A stretch of DNA of 64,000 bases from Egicoccus halophilus (GTDB lineage Bacteria; Actinomycetota; Nitriliruptoria; Nitriliruptorales; Nitriliruptoraceae), in contig NZ_CP036250.1 of NCBI RefSeq assembly GCF_004300825.1, forward strand, positions 1,984,001 through 2,048,000. Reading direction: 5' to 3'. A program made the position numbers and the translations under genes. Below the pieces are notes generated by a model. That model saw nothing but the letters and a program-made list of their open reading frames with translations, had not been told where the DNA came from and ran no database searches. This document shows positions 1 to 8,046 of this stretch, one piece after another. Position 1 is the stretch's first letter. Every line of letters begins with the position of its first letter.

Positions 1-938
1 GCTGCCGCGTTGAGGCGCTGCTCGTCGAAGTCCTCCCACACCTCGACCATCACGAAGTCGGCACGCTCGGCGTAGCGGTCGGCCAGGTCCTCGATGGTCT
101 CCACGAGCGGGCCGCAGAACCGGCTGACGCAGTAGACCGGGGTGGAGAAGATCGCGACGACCGGCCGTCCCTGCTCGACGGCCTCGGCGATGGTGGTCCG
201 GTGCAGCTGTGGGGAGGGGACCTCGCCGTCCTCGATCGCCCGTGAGTCGAGGGACTCGGGCTCGGCGGTGCCGGCCTCGACGTCGGCCAGCGTCAGGTTC
301 TCGATGGCCGGTGCCTCGTCGCCGACCGCGGGGACCCCGGGCTCCTCGTGGACCTCGAACGTCGCCTGGCCCTCGTGCACGGAGCCGTCGGCCAACTGCG
401 CGGTCACCCGCAGGCCCCAGTACCCCGGCTGGTCCAGGTCCACCTCGGCGGCGTACACACCGGTGCCGTCCTGGGCCGACATCACGGTCGGCTGTGCGGC
501 GTCGCCCTCCGGCTCGGCGCCCGGCACCGGCAGGAACGCGGCCGTGGCGCGCTGGGTCAGCTCCGTCTCGCCACCGGCCGCGTCCCCGAGGTGGCCGAGG
601 TCGAACGTGACCTCACCGAACCCGAGCAGTTGCCGCTCCTGGGTGTACAGGCCAGCCAGCAGCCGCTGCGACTCGCCGACCGCGAGGTCGAAGCTGGCGA
701 CGGCGACGGCCAGCTGCAGGTCGTCACCGTCGGCGGCGGTCGCGTCCGGCTCGGCCTCGGCTGGCGCGCCCGCAGGGTCGTCCTCGGTGTCGCCGGTGTC
801 GCCGGTGTCGCCGGCCCCGCCGTTGCAGGCGGCGACGAGCGCGGCGGTCAGCAGTGCGGCGACGAGGGAGCGGCCGCGTCGTCGGCGACCTGCCGTCGAC
901 ACCGGCGCGGACGGGAGCGGAGCGGAGAAGGTCTGCAT
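1..938 (-). CDS. Thioredoxin-like lipoprotein (3' end outside window)
   Basis: The gene reads leftward from an ATG at 938 and runs off the window, so 312 residues are visible and the C-terminus is missing. After an Arg-rich start there is a hydrophobic stretch (about 25-37) ending in a VAAC lipobox with the lipidated Cys at about residue 38. An acidic Gly-Asp-Thr linker (three GDT units) follows. The middle resembles a beta-sandwich module, and the end is thioredoxin-like, with the cysteine pair in a VYCVSRFCGP motif. An extracytoplasmic redox role is an inference from lipobox plus cysteine pair; I do not recognise a specific family name. A TACACT -10 element lies 7 nt before the ATG, which suggests a leaderless transcript. 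Confidence 0.75.
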   Translation of the reverse strand, partial: MQTFSAPLPSAPVSTAGRRRRGRSLVAALLTAALVAACNGGAGDTGDTGDTEDDPAGAPAEAEPDATAADGDDLQLAVAVASFDLAVGESQRLLAGLYTQERQLLGFGEVTFDLGHLGDAAGGETELTQRATAAFLPVPGAEPEGDAAQPTVMSAQDGTGVYAAEVDLDQPGYWGLRVTAQLADGSVHEGQATFEVHEEPGVPAVGDEAPAIENLTLADVEAGTAEPESLDSRAIEDGEVPSPQLHRTTIAEAVEQGRPVVAIFSTPVYCVSRFCGPLVETIEDLADRYAERADFVMVEVWEDFDEQRLNAA

Positions 939-945
939 GGCGGGC

Positions 946-951
946 AGTGTA
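946..951 (-). promoter_or_regulatory. -10 element (TACACT) of the thioredoxin-like lipoprotein gene
   Basis: Reading the minus strand, TACACT is followed by 7 nt and then the ATG at 938. That spacing places transcription start at or next to the start codon, as in actinobacterial leaderless genes. No convincing -35 or Shine-Dalgarno sequence was seen. Confidence 0.45.
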
Positions 952-1009
952 CGACGGCACGGGGGTGGCATCGCACGCACGCCGGGCGTCGTCGGCGGGA
1001 CCCGGGGCG

Positions 1010-2002
1010 ATGTGGCAGCCTGGGCGGGTGCGTCGCTGGCTGTGTCTGCTCCTGATCCTGTTCGCCTGCACCTCGCAGGTGGACACCGGCGTGCCGGCGG
1101 GCAGCGACGACGTCGCCACCGGGGATCTGTCGCCACTGCGCATCGCCAGTGGCCCCGAACTCGAGACCCGCGTGCTGGCACACACCGTCCAGCGGCTGCT
1201 GGAGCTGGCGGGACAGCCGACCCGGATCGTGGTGTTCGGCGACGGTCGGGACGCGCGGCAGGCGATGGAACTCGGGGACGTCGACGTGCAGGCCGGCTAC
1301 ACCGGCGAGACGTGGCTCGAGACCCTGGGCCGCGCCGACCCGCCGGGGGACCCGCGCGCGAGCTTCGTGGCGGTGCGCGACCACGACGAGCCCGAGGACC
1401 TGGTCTGGCTGCGGCCGCGGTTCGGGGACGGCAGCCTCGACCAGCCGCCCGCGAACGCCACGTTCGCCTTCGTGGTGCAGGGCGCGGCGGGACCGGGCGC
1501 CGACCTGCGCACGCTGTCGGACCTGGCCCGTCGTCTGTCCGAGCAGCCCGACGCGCTGGTGTGCGTCGACCGGGAGTTCGGCACCCGGGTCGACGGCCTG
1601 CGGGCGGTGCTCGAGGCGTACAGCGTCCGCAGCGACCGGGCGTTCCTGGCCGCTGATCCCGAGGAGGCGGTCCGGGGGGTCGCGGCGGGGGACTGCCTGG
1701 CGGGGTTGACGACCACGACCGACGGGGCGGCGTGGGGCGCGGGACTGCGGCCCCTGGTCGACGACCTGCGGGTGTTCCCGGCGTTCGTGCCGCTGCCGCA
1801 GATCCGGGCCGAGGTGATCGAGGAGCGACCGACCGTGCGGGTCGCACTGGGCCCGATGGCGGCCCAGCTGACCACGGCACTGCTCGGCAGCGCCAACGCC
1901 CGTGTCACGGCGGGTGAACCGGTCGAGCAGGTCGCCGACGAACTGGCCCGTGAACTGCTCGTGCTCGCCCGGCGCACGCTGCCCGAGGACGTCGAGGGCT
2001 GA
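1010..2002 (+). CDS. Glycine betaine/choline-type ABC transporter substrate-binding lipoprotein (OpuAC-like)
   Basis: This is a 330-residue protein. The N-terminus WQPGRVRRW followed by a Leu-rich segment ends in LFAC, a lipobox with Cys at residue 20, so the protein is probably anchored on the outer face of the membrane. The body (SPLRIASGPELETRVLAHTV..., then the VDVQAGYTGETW segment) has the pattern of OpuAC-type periplasmic binding proteins, which bind quaternary amines such as glycine betaine or choline. The reading frame is open further upstream (to 854), but the ATG at 1010 is chosen because it puts the lipobox at a normal distance. No permease or ATPase gene adjoins it in the window, so the rest of the transporter must be elsewhere. 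Ligand specificity is not determined. Confidence 0.7.
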   Translation: MWQPGRVRRWLCLLLILFACTSQVDTGVPAGSDDVATGDLSPLRIASGPELETRVLAHTVQRLLELAGQPTRIVVFGDGRDARQAMELGDVDVQAGYTGETWLETLGRADPPGDPRASFVAVRDHDEPEDLVWLRPRFGDGSLDQPPANATFAFVVQGAAGPGADLRTLSDLARRLSEQPDALVCVDREFGTRVDGLRAVLEAYSVRSDRAFLAADPEEAVRGVAAGDCLAGLTTTTDGAAWGAGLRPLVDDLRVFPAFVPLPQIRAEVIEERPTVRVALGPMAAQLTTALLGSANARVTAGEPVEQVADELARELLVLARRTLPEDVEG

Positions 2003-2123
2003 CGTCCTCGGCCCGCTCGGGGCGAGCGCGACGAGTCCGGTGCGCAGGGTCGCGCGCGGCGCGGGCGGCGGGGGTCGTTCGCTGGCGGGTGTCGCAGTCG
2101 ACTCGTACGGTGCCGTCGTTCAC

Positions 2124-2139
2124 TCGAACGTGTGTTCGA
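2124..2139 (+). promoter_or_regulatory. LexA (SOS) box upstream of the DUF6504-dnaE2 operon
   Basis: The sequence TCGAACGTGTGTTCGA is a perfect 16-bp palindrome (TCGAAC-N4-GTTCGA) that matches the mycobacterial/Bacillus-type LexA operator. It lies 99 bp before the ATG at 2238. The rest of the 2003-2237 intergenic region shows no gene. Confidence 0.88.
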
Positions 2140-2237
2140 TCCCTGGCCTGATCGTCGAGTCGCCGGGCCGGGTTCGAGCAGGCAACCACCCCCGGGGAGG
2201 CCGGGGGTGGCCGACAGACGACGACGGCGGACGAGCC

Positions 2238-2531
2238 ATGACCAAGCGTTACCGCGAGACCCTCGAGGAGGTCGAACTCCCTTCCACGCAGACGACCGGC
2301 GACACCGCCCCCACCGGATTCACCTGGCGGGGCCACCGCTACCAGGTGCTGCAGGTGCTCGGGCACTGGCGCGAGGATCCGGGCTGGTGGCGCCGACCCG
2401 ACGGCGAACCGGTCCAGATCGAGCAGACCGACCTGTGGCGGGTGGAGGCCAGGAACGGCAAGCCGACCCGCGGGGTGTACGAACTGGTCCGGCGCGGCGA
2501 GTCCTGGCGGCTCGACCGCGTCTGGGACTGA
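2238..2531 (+). CDS. DUF6504 family protein, partner gene of dnaE2
   Basis: This is a 97-residue soluble protein rich in Trp, Arg and Glu (FTWRGHRYQVLQVLGHWRED, PGWWRRPDGEP, then WRVEARNGKPTRGVYELVRR). The pattern fits DUF6504, a small actinobacterial family commonly found beside error-prone polymerase genes; that association is from memory. It starts at ATG 2238, and its TGA overlaps the dnaE2 ATG by one base (TGATG), so the two are translationally coupled. Its position directly downstream of a perfect LexA box implies DNA-damage induction. Molecular function is unknown; an accessory role in translesion synthesis is inferred from context only. Confidence 0.75.
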   Translation: MTKRYRETLEEVELPSTQTTGDTAPTGFTWRGHRYQVLQVLGHWREDPGWWRRPDGEPVQIEQTDLWRVEARNGKPTRGVYELVRRGESWRLDRVWD

Positions 2532-5500
2532 TGGCGTCCCCCCGCCGCTGGTCCCCGCCCGGTGGGTCGGCCCCGGGGGGCCGAACGGAGCACGGGGCGT
2601 CGGTCGCCGACCACGAGGTCGACGTCCGGCGGGCGGCGGAGGCGGCCGAGGCGCTGTACCGGGCGGGCCGGTCCCGCCCGGCACCCCCCGGCACGCCGCC
2701 GTTCGCGCACCTCAGCGCCCGCACGTCCTACTCGCTGCGCGACGGGGCGATCCGCCCGCGTGAGCTGGCCGCGGCCGCGGCGGCCGCCGGGATGACGCAC
2801 GTCGCGGTCACCGACCGTGACGGGCTGTACGGCGCCGTGCGTTTCGCCCAGGCCTGTGCGGCCGAGGGCGTCACGCCGGTGTTCGGCAGCGACCTCGCCC
2901 TCGTGCCGCGCGACGACCGCCCCGGTTGGGAGCGCACCCGGGGTGGTCGCGTCCGCGAGGACGGTGAGGCACGGCCCGGCCGTGGGGCGGGATGGCTCGA
3001 GGACGACGCCGCGCGGGTGACGTTGCTGGCCCGGACCCAGGACGGCTACGGCGAGCTGTGCCGCACGGTCAGCGCCGCCCACGCCGAGGTCCGCAGCGAC
3101 CCCCACCTGCCGGCCGACGCGCTGGGCACGGCGGCCACCTCGGACGGGGTGGTCGCACTGCTCGGGGTCGACTCGCCGGTCGGGCGGCTGCTCGCCGCCG
3201 GCCGTGCCGACGCCGCCGAGGCCGAGCTGCGTCGCTGGTTGGAGGTGTTCGGCCGCGACGGCGTGGTGCTCGGCGTGCGCAACCACCGGGTCGCGCCCGG
3301 TGGCCGACGCTCGCTGGCCGGCGGCAGCGGAGGACACGACCTCGCCGAACCCGGCGACGACGCCCGGATCCGTCGCACCCTGGAGCTCGCCGAGCGGCTG
3401 CAGGTCCGCGCCGCCGCGGTCAACGACGTGCGCTACCTGACCACCGACGACGCCGCGGTCGCCGACGTGCTGCGCTGCGTGCGCCACCAGGTCCCGCTCG
3501 GCCGCCGTCACCTCGGCCGCACCACCGCCGAGGCATGGTTCACCACCGCCGCCGACCAGCACGAACGCTTCCGGGAACGTCCCGACCTGCTCGTCGCCGC
3601 GCACGAGCTCGCGACGTCGTGCGCGGTCGACCTCGGGATCGGCGGGCTGCAGGTCCCGCGCCTGTCGGGGCTCGCACCCGAGACCGCGGCGGGCGAGCTG
3701 CACCAGCGCTGCTGGTCCGGCGCCGCCGAGCGGTTCACCCGCATCACCCCGGCGGTGCGCGAACGGCTCGAGCACGAACTGGGGATGATCGACCAGCTCG
3801 GCCTGCACGACCTCTTCCTCGCGGTCGCCGCGATCGTCGCCGACGTCCGCGAGCTCGGGATCCTGGTCGCCTGCCGCGGGTCGGCCGCCGGCAGCCTGGT
3901 CTGCTACGTCCTGCGGATCAGCGACGTCGACCCGATCGCGAACGGTCTCGCGTTCGAACGCTTCCTCAACCCCTATCGCGACGAACTGCCCGACATCGAC
4001 CTCGACGTCGAGTCCCACCGACGCGAGGACGTCTACGACCTGGTGATGGCCCGCTTCGGCGAGGACCGCACCGCGTGCGTGGCGATGGTGGAGACCTTCC
4101 AGGCCCGCATGGCCGTCCGCGAGGTCGGCAAGGTGCTCGGCCTGCCGCCCGAGGAGATCGACCTGATCGCCAAGGGCTTCCACCATGCCCGCGCCCGCGA
4201 CGTGCGCACCGCCCTGGAGCAGCTGCCCGAGCTGCGGGGCAGCCGCCTCGACGCCGGGCAGCTCACCCGCCTGTTCGACCTCGTCGAGCGGATCGACGGC
4301 TTCCCGCGTCACCTGGCGATGCACCCGTGCGGGATCCTGCTCGGCGACCGCGACCTGACCACCCGCACGCCGCTGGAGCGCTCCGCCCACGGCTACTCGA
4401 TGAGCCAGTTCGACAAGGACGACGTCGCCGCGCTGGGCCTGCTCAAGCTCGACGTGCTGGGGGTGAGGATGCTCTCGGCGATGTCGCACGCGCTGGGGCT
4501 GGTCAACGGGACGTTGCAGCGTTTCCCCCCATCGGCCACGGACGGCCCCGTTCCCGGGGTCCAGGCGTCGGCGCCCACCCGGGACGCCGACCCGTCGCTG
4601 CCAGGTCGCGACGCGCGCGGGCGGTTGTCGGTGGACGCGATCCCCGACGGCGACGAGGACACCTACGCGCTGATCCGCTCGACCCACTCGGTCGGGATCT
4701 TCCAGATCGAGTCGCCCGGCCAGCGCGAGCTGCTCGGCCGACTGCAACCCGACCGGTTCGGGGACCTGATCACTGAGATCTCGCTGTTCCGGCCCGGGCC
4801 GGTCAAGGCCGACATGGTCAGCCCGTACGTCTCGCGGCGGCACGGCGAGGAGGAGACCCGCTACCTGCACCCGTGCCTGGAACCGGTGCTGGCCGAGACC
4901 CACGGCGTGATCGTCTACCACGAGCAGGTCATGGGGGTGCTGGCGGCGTTGACCGGCTGCGACCTCGCCTACGCCGACCTGTTGCGGCGGCAGCTGTCCG
5001 ACCCGCGCAGGGTCGGGTCGATCCGCGGCTGGGTGATCGCCCGGGCACGCGACCGGGGACTGACCCGCGAGCACGCCCAGCAGGTGTGGGACCAACTGGC
5101 GTCGTTCGCGTCGTTCGGGTTCTGCAAGGCCCACGCGGCGGCGTTCGCGGTGCCGACCTACCGCTCGGCGTTCCTGAAGGCACACGTGTTCCCGGAGTTC
5201 GCCGCCGGCCTGCTCACCCACGACCCGGGCATGTACCCACGCCGGATGATCCTCGACGAGTGCCGACTGTTCGGCATCGCGGTGCTGCCCGCGGACGTCA
5301 ACCGCTCGATCGGGCCGTACACCGTCGAGGTGGTCGACCGCGGCCTGGCCGACCACCTGCTCGGGTTGACCGCGGCCGTGCGGGCGCGCCAGCGTGGCGA
5401 GGATCCGGCCCCGCACCTGCCCCCGGGTTGGACCTGGCCCTGCGAGGTGCCCGACGGGCGCGTGCCGCGACCCAGGGCCGGCGCACCCGCGACGGCGGTG

Positions 5501-6421
5501 CGGGTGGCCCGGCCGGTGCCGCCCACCGGGTTCGACAGCGGCGAGGCCGGCAACGGCTACCGCTATGCCGTGCGGATCGGGCTCCAGGACGTCAAGGGTG
5601 CCACCGACGCCGAGGTGGCCGCGCTGATCGACGGTCGGCCGTTCCCGACACTGGCCGACCTGCGCGAACGTGGCGGGCTGTCCCGGCCGACCGCGGAGGC
5701 GTTGGTCGACATCGGTGCGCTCGACCAGCTCGCCGGCGTCGGCCGCAAGGGCGGACCGGCCAACCGGCGGGCGCTGCGCCTCGCGGTCGAGGAGCTGTGG
5801 GGCACCGCGGGGCGCCGGCGCCGGGCACGTCCCGACGGGCGGCGCGTCGAGCAGACCGCCCTGGACCTGCACGCCGACCACACCCCGGAGCTGCCCGAGG
5901 ACCGGGCGTCCGACCGCGTCCGCGCCGAGCTGGCCGTCTCCGGGATGGACGTGTCCCGGCACGTGCTCAGCTTCTACGAGCCGCTGCTGGAGGTGCTCGG
6001 GGTGGTGCGGGCCTGTGAGCTGGCGGACCTGCCGACCCAGACCACCGTACGGGTCGCGGGGGTGAAGGTGGCGGTGCAGTCACCCGCGCAGCGCTCCGGA
6101 CAGCGGGTGCTGTTCCTGTCGCTCGACGACCGCACCGGCCAGACCCAGACCACCTACTTCGAGCGCAACCTCGACGACTGCGCGTGGACGGTGCTGCACG
6201 CCTGGCTGCTGGTGGCCGAGGGGCGGGTGTCCCGGCGGGGGCGGATGGGGGCGACGGTGACGGGCACGCGGGCCTGGGACCTGTCGCGGTTGTGGCGGGC
6301 CTGGCAGGAGGGGTGGCTGGACGCCGCCCTGGCCGAACGCGGCACCCCGGCCCCGCACGAGCGTGCGGTCGCCCGACCCGCCGGCCTCACCGCCGCCGAG
6401 TTCGGCCGCGGCAGCACATGA
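2531..6421 (+). CDS. dnaE2: Error-prone DNA polymerase III alpha subunit DnaE2 (ImuC)
   Basis: This is a 1296-residue C-family polymerase, longer than the roughly 1050-1100 usual for DnaE2 because of an N-terminal extension of about 55 residues and several linker insertions. Domain order is PHP (about 58-330), polymerase palm/fingers with catalytic PDIDLD (D488, D490) and LKLD (D641), a helix-hairpin-helix region, and a C-terminal OB-fold (about 1155-1230). The ESHRR segment after the first aspartates is the DnaE2 signature; the replicative DnaE1 in this window has DDRRR there. The PHP metal ligands are lost: against DnaE1's HLHVHT this protein reads HLSART (S62 and R64 replace His), and TDHG becomes TDRD (R96). 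No proofreading by this domain is expected. It is co-transcribed with the DUF6504 gene behind a LexA box. No imuA or imuB lies nearby. Confidence 0.93.
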   Translation: MASPRRWSPPGGSAPGGRTEHGASVADHEVDVRRAAEAAEALYRAGRSRPAPPGTPPFAHLSARTSYSLRDGAIRPRELAAAAAAAGMTHVAVTDRDGLYGAVRFAQACAAEGVTPVFGSDLALVPRDDRPGWERTRGGRVREDGEARPGRGAGWLEDDAARVTLLARTQDGYGELCRTVSAAHAEVRSDPHLPADALGTAATSDGVVALLGVDSPVGRLLAAGRADAAEAELRRWLEVFGRDGVVLGVRNHRVAPGGRRSLAGGSGGHDLAEPGDDARIRRTLELAERLQVRAAAVNDVRYLTTDDAAVADVLRCVRHQVPLGRRHLGRTTAEAWFTTAADQHERFRERPDLLVAAHELATSCAVDLGIGGLQVPRLSGLAPETAAGELHQRCWSGAAERFTRITPAVRERLEHELGMIDQLGLHDLFLAVAAIVADVRELGILVACRGSAAGSLVCYVLRISDVDPIANGLAFERFLNPYRDELPDIDLDVESHRREDVYDLVMARFGEDRTACVAMVETFQARMAVREVGKVLGLPPEEIDLIAKGFHHARARDVRTALEQLPELRGSRLDAGQLTRLFDLVERIDGFPRHLAMHPCGILLGDRDLTTRTPLERSAHGYSMSQFDKDDVAALGLLKLDVLGVRMLSAMSHALGLVNGTLQRFPPSATDGPVPGVQASAPTRDADPSLPGRDARGRLSVDAIPDGDEDTYALIRSTHSVGIFQIESPGQRELLGRLQPDRFGDLITEISLFRPGPVKADMVSPYVSRRHGEEETRYLHPCLEPVLAETHGVIVYHEQVMGVLAALTGCDLAYADLLRRQLSDPRRVGSIRGWVIARARDRGLTREHAQQVWDQLASFASFGFCKAHAAAFAVPTYRSAFLKAHVFPEFAAGLLTHDPGMYPRRMILDECRLFGIAVLPADVNRSIGPYTVEVVDRGLADHLLGLTAAVRARQRGEDPAPHLPPGWTWPCEVPDGRVPRPRAGAPATAVRVARPVPPTGFDSGEAGNGYRYAVRIGLQDVKGATDAEVAALIDGRPFPTLADLRERGGLSRPTAEALVDIGALDQLAGVGRKGGPANRRALRLAVEELWGTAGRRRRARPDGRRVEQTALDLHADHTPELPEDRASDRVRAELAVSGMDVSRHVLSFYEPLLEVLGVVRACELADLPTQTTVRVAGVKVAVQSPAQRSGQRVLFLSLDDRTGQTQTTYFERNLDDCAWTVLHAWLLVAEGRVSRRGRMGATVTGTRAWDLSRLWRAWQEGWLDAALAERGTPAPHERAVARPAGLTAAEFGRGST

Positions 6422-6440
6422 CCCGCTGGAGCCGGCCCGC

Positions 6441-6446
6441 TACCGT
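6441..6446 (+). promoter_or_regulatory. -10 element (TACCGT) of the HAD hydrolase gene
   Basis: TACCGT lies 8 nt before the ATG at 6455, in the 33-nt gap after dnaE2, with no Shine-Dalgarno sequence between. The spacing predicts a leaderless transcript independent of the SOS operon. Confidence 0.4.
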
Positions 6447-6454
6447 CCCGCCAC

Positions 6455-7120
6455 ATGAGACACGTGGTGTGGGACTGGAACGGCACGCTGCTCGACGACC
6501 AGCTGCTGGTCGTCGAGGCGCTCAACGCGGTGCTCGCCGACCGGGGGCTGCCGCCGACCGACCTCGCGACCTACCAGCGGCTCTACACCCGGCCGGTGCG
6601 GACCTTCTACGAGCGGCTCTTCGGTCGGCCCATCGGGGCCGAGGAGTGGGAGCACCTCGACGAGGTCTACCACCACGGCTACGCGTCGGCGCTCGAGCGG
6701 GCCAGGCTGGCGATCGACGCCGAGGTCGCCCTCGACCGGGTCGCCGCGCTCGGCCGCTCGCAGTCGCTGCTGTCGATGTACCGCCACGACCAGTTGGTCC
6801 CACTGGTGCGGCGGCTCGGGATCGACGACCGGTTCGTCCGCGTGGACGGCCTGCGTGGCCCCGGTGGCGGACCGAAGGCGCCCCACCTCGAAGCGCACCT
6901 GGCCGTGGTCCTGCCCGCGACCGGGGCGGCACCCGACGAGGTCCTCGTGATCGGCGACGCGCTCGACGACGCCGCGGCGGCCGCCCACGTCGGCGCCGCG
7001 TGCGTGCTCTACGACGGCGGTTCCCACCCGCGCGCCCAGCTCGAGGCGGTGGGTGTCCCGGTCGTGGACACCCTCACCGACGCCCTCGCGGTGGCCGGAC
7101 TCGACGCCTCCGCGGCCTGA
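6455..7120 (+). CDS. HAD-superfamily hydrolase (phosphoglycolate phosphatase-like)
   Basis: This is a 221-residue protein. Motif I is DWNGT at residues 7-11, with the nucleophile Asp7 and Asn in place of the usual second Asp of DxDGT. A helical cap follows (about 15-85). The conserved Lys is in the GGGPKAPHL segment, and motif IV is VIGDALDDAAAA, supplying the Mg-binding acidic residues. The family hydrolyses small phosphoesters in the cytosol; the substrate cannot be read from sequence, and the D-to-N change in motif I makes normal activity less certain. The ATG at 6455 sits 33 nt after dnaE2 with its own -10 element. The last 20 bp of the gene are tandemly duplicated across the stop codon. 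Confidence 0.8.
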   Translation: MRHVVWDWNGTLLDDQLLVVEALNAVLADRGLPPTDLATYQRLYTRPVRTFYERLFGRPIGAEEWEHLDEVYHHGYASALERARLAIDAEVALDRVAALGRSQSLLSMYRHDQLVPLVRRLGIDDRFVRVDGLRGPGGGPKAPHLEAHLAVVLPATGAAPDEVLVIGDALDDAAAAAHVGAACVLYDGGSHPRAQLEAVGVPVVDTLTDALAVAGLDASAA

Positions 7121-7141
7121 CCGACGCCTCCGCGGCCTGAC
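7102..7141 (+). repeat. Perfect 20-bp tandem duplication spanning the HAD gene stop codon
   Basis: The unit CGACGCCTCCGCGGCCTGAC occurs twice head to tail, at 7102-7121 and 7122-7141, with one further matching base after it. The first copy carries the real stop (7118-7120); the second repeats it outside the gene. Confidence 0.95.
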
Positions 7142-7170
7142 CCGCGCGACCCGCCGACCGCGGTCCGACG

Positions 7171-7896
7171 TCACTCGGCCCCGGCGCGGGTGACGGCCAG
7201 CGTCCTCGCGCCCACGACCGCGTCGCCCGGCCGCGCCTCGGCGTCGGTGAACCGCAGGCCGAGCGGACCGGCCTGCGGGCCGGGGACCACCACGACGTCG
7301 AGCGGCGCGTCGGCCCAGCGCACGCGGATCCCGTCGTCGTCTCCCTCCACCTCGGCACCGAGCCGGCGCCAGACCTCACCCGCGGACCGGGGCGCCGGGT
7401 GCTGCAGCGTGGGACCGAGCAGGCGCGGCCCGTCCGGCGACGGAACCTCCGGGTCGACGCCGGCCAGCGCCGCCCACTCGTCGTCGCTGCGGCCGGCCCA
7501 GGCGACCTGCACGATCAACCCGCCGACCTGGGACGGCCGCAGGAATGCCTCGTGCCAGACCTCGCCCTCGGCGAACACGTCGATCACGTCGAGGCCCTCC
7601 TCGCGCAGCCGTTCCACCGCGGCCAGCAGCGCCGGCACCTTGAGCGTCACGTGATGGATCCGCGCGCCGAAACGGTCCAGGAACCGGGCCGCGAACCCGT
7701 CGGGTGCCACCGGTTCGAGCAGTTCGAGCTTGGCGCCGCCGGGGTAGCGCAGCTGCCGGGTCGCGAACCCGGCCTCGTCGGCGGCGAACCGGGGGCCGAC
7801 CCAGCCGCCGCCGAGCCGGTCGCGCCAGTACGTCGCGGCGTCGTCGATGGCGGGCACGGCCACGGCGACGTGGTCGGAGACGCTGGCGATCGGCAC
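7171..7896 (-). CDS. VOC (glyoxalase/bleomycin-resistance fold) family protein
   Basis: This is a 241-residue protein. The N-terminal half resembles methylmalonyl-CoA epimerase-type VOC proteins: SDHVAVAVPAIDDAATYW supplies the first metal His (H9), LELLEP supplies a Glu, and the second beta-alpha-beta unit opens with RIHHVTLKVP, giving a second His. The last third (about 150-241) is a more divergent domain. The epimerase active-site arrangement is plausible, but the substrate is not identifiable. It converges with the HAD gene and diverges from dinB; the 150-bp gap to dinB carries a TAACCT -10 element for this gene at 7927-7932 (minus). Confidence 0.72.
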   Translation of the reverse strand: MPIASVSDHVAVAVPAIDDAATYWRDRLGGGWVGPRFAADEAGFATRQLRYPGGAKLELLEPVAPDGFAARFLDRFGARIHHVTLKVPALLAAVERLREEGLDVIDVFAEGEVWHEAFLRPSQVGGLIVQVAWAGRSDDEWAALAGVDPEVPSPDGPRLLGPTLQHPAPRSAGEVWRRLGAEVEGDDDGIRVRWADAPLDVVVVPGPQAGPLGLRFTDAEARPGDAVVGARTLAVTRAGAE

Positions 7897-7982
7897 ACGG
7901 ACCTCACGGGGGCGAGCGGAGTGTCGAGGTTAGTGATCGTTCACACGCGGGTGGTGGTCCACCGCTCGCACCGGCACCCCGG

Positions 7983-8008
7983 TACGCTCGCGGGCGAACA
8001 CCCGTTCG
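7983..8008 (+). promoter_or_regulatory. dinB promoter (-10 TACGCT) with overlapping LexA box
   Basis: TACGCT at 7983-7988 is followed 6 nt later by CGAACACCCGTTCG (7995-8008), a perfect CGAAC-N4-GTTCG LexA operator. Transcription should start inside or at the left edge of the operator, so bound LexA would block initiation. The dinB GTG is at 8047. Confidence 0.83.
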
Positions 8009-8046
8009 GTCGCCCCGCCGGCGACCGCCCGCCCGAGGTCGCACGC

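Noticed and set aside
777-825. GGTGTCGCC-type tandem units as a CRISPR or regulatory repeat
   Set aside because: They are 9-bp in-frame units coding for GDT repeats in the lipoprotein linker, without spacers.
2339-5962. Very long open frame (1207 codons) antisense to dnaE2
   Set aside because: It mirrors the codon bias of dnaE2 in a GC-rich genome; the translation is low-complexity Arg/Gly/Val-rich and has no recognisable domain.
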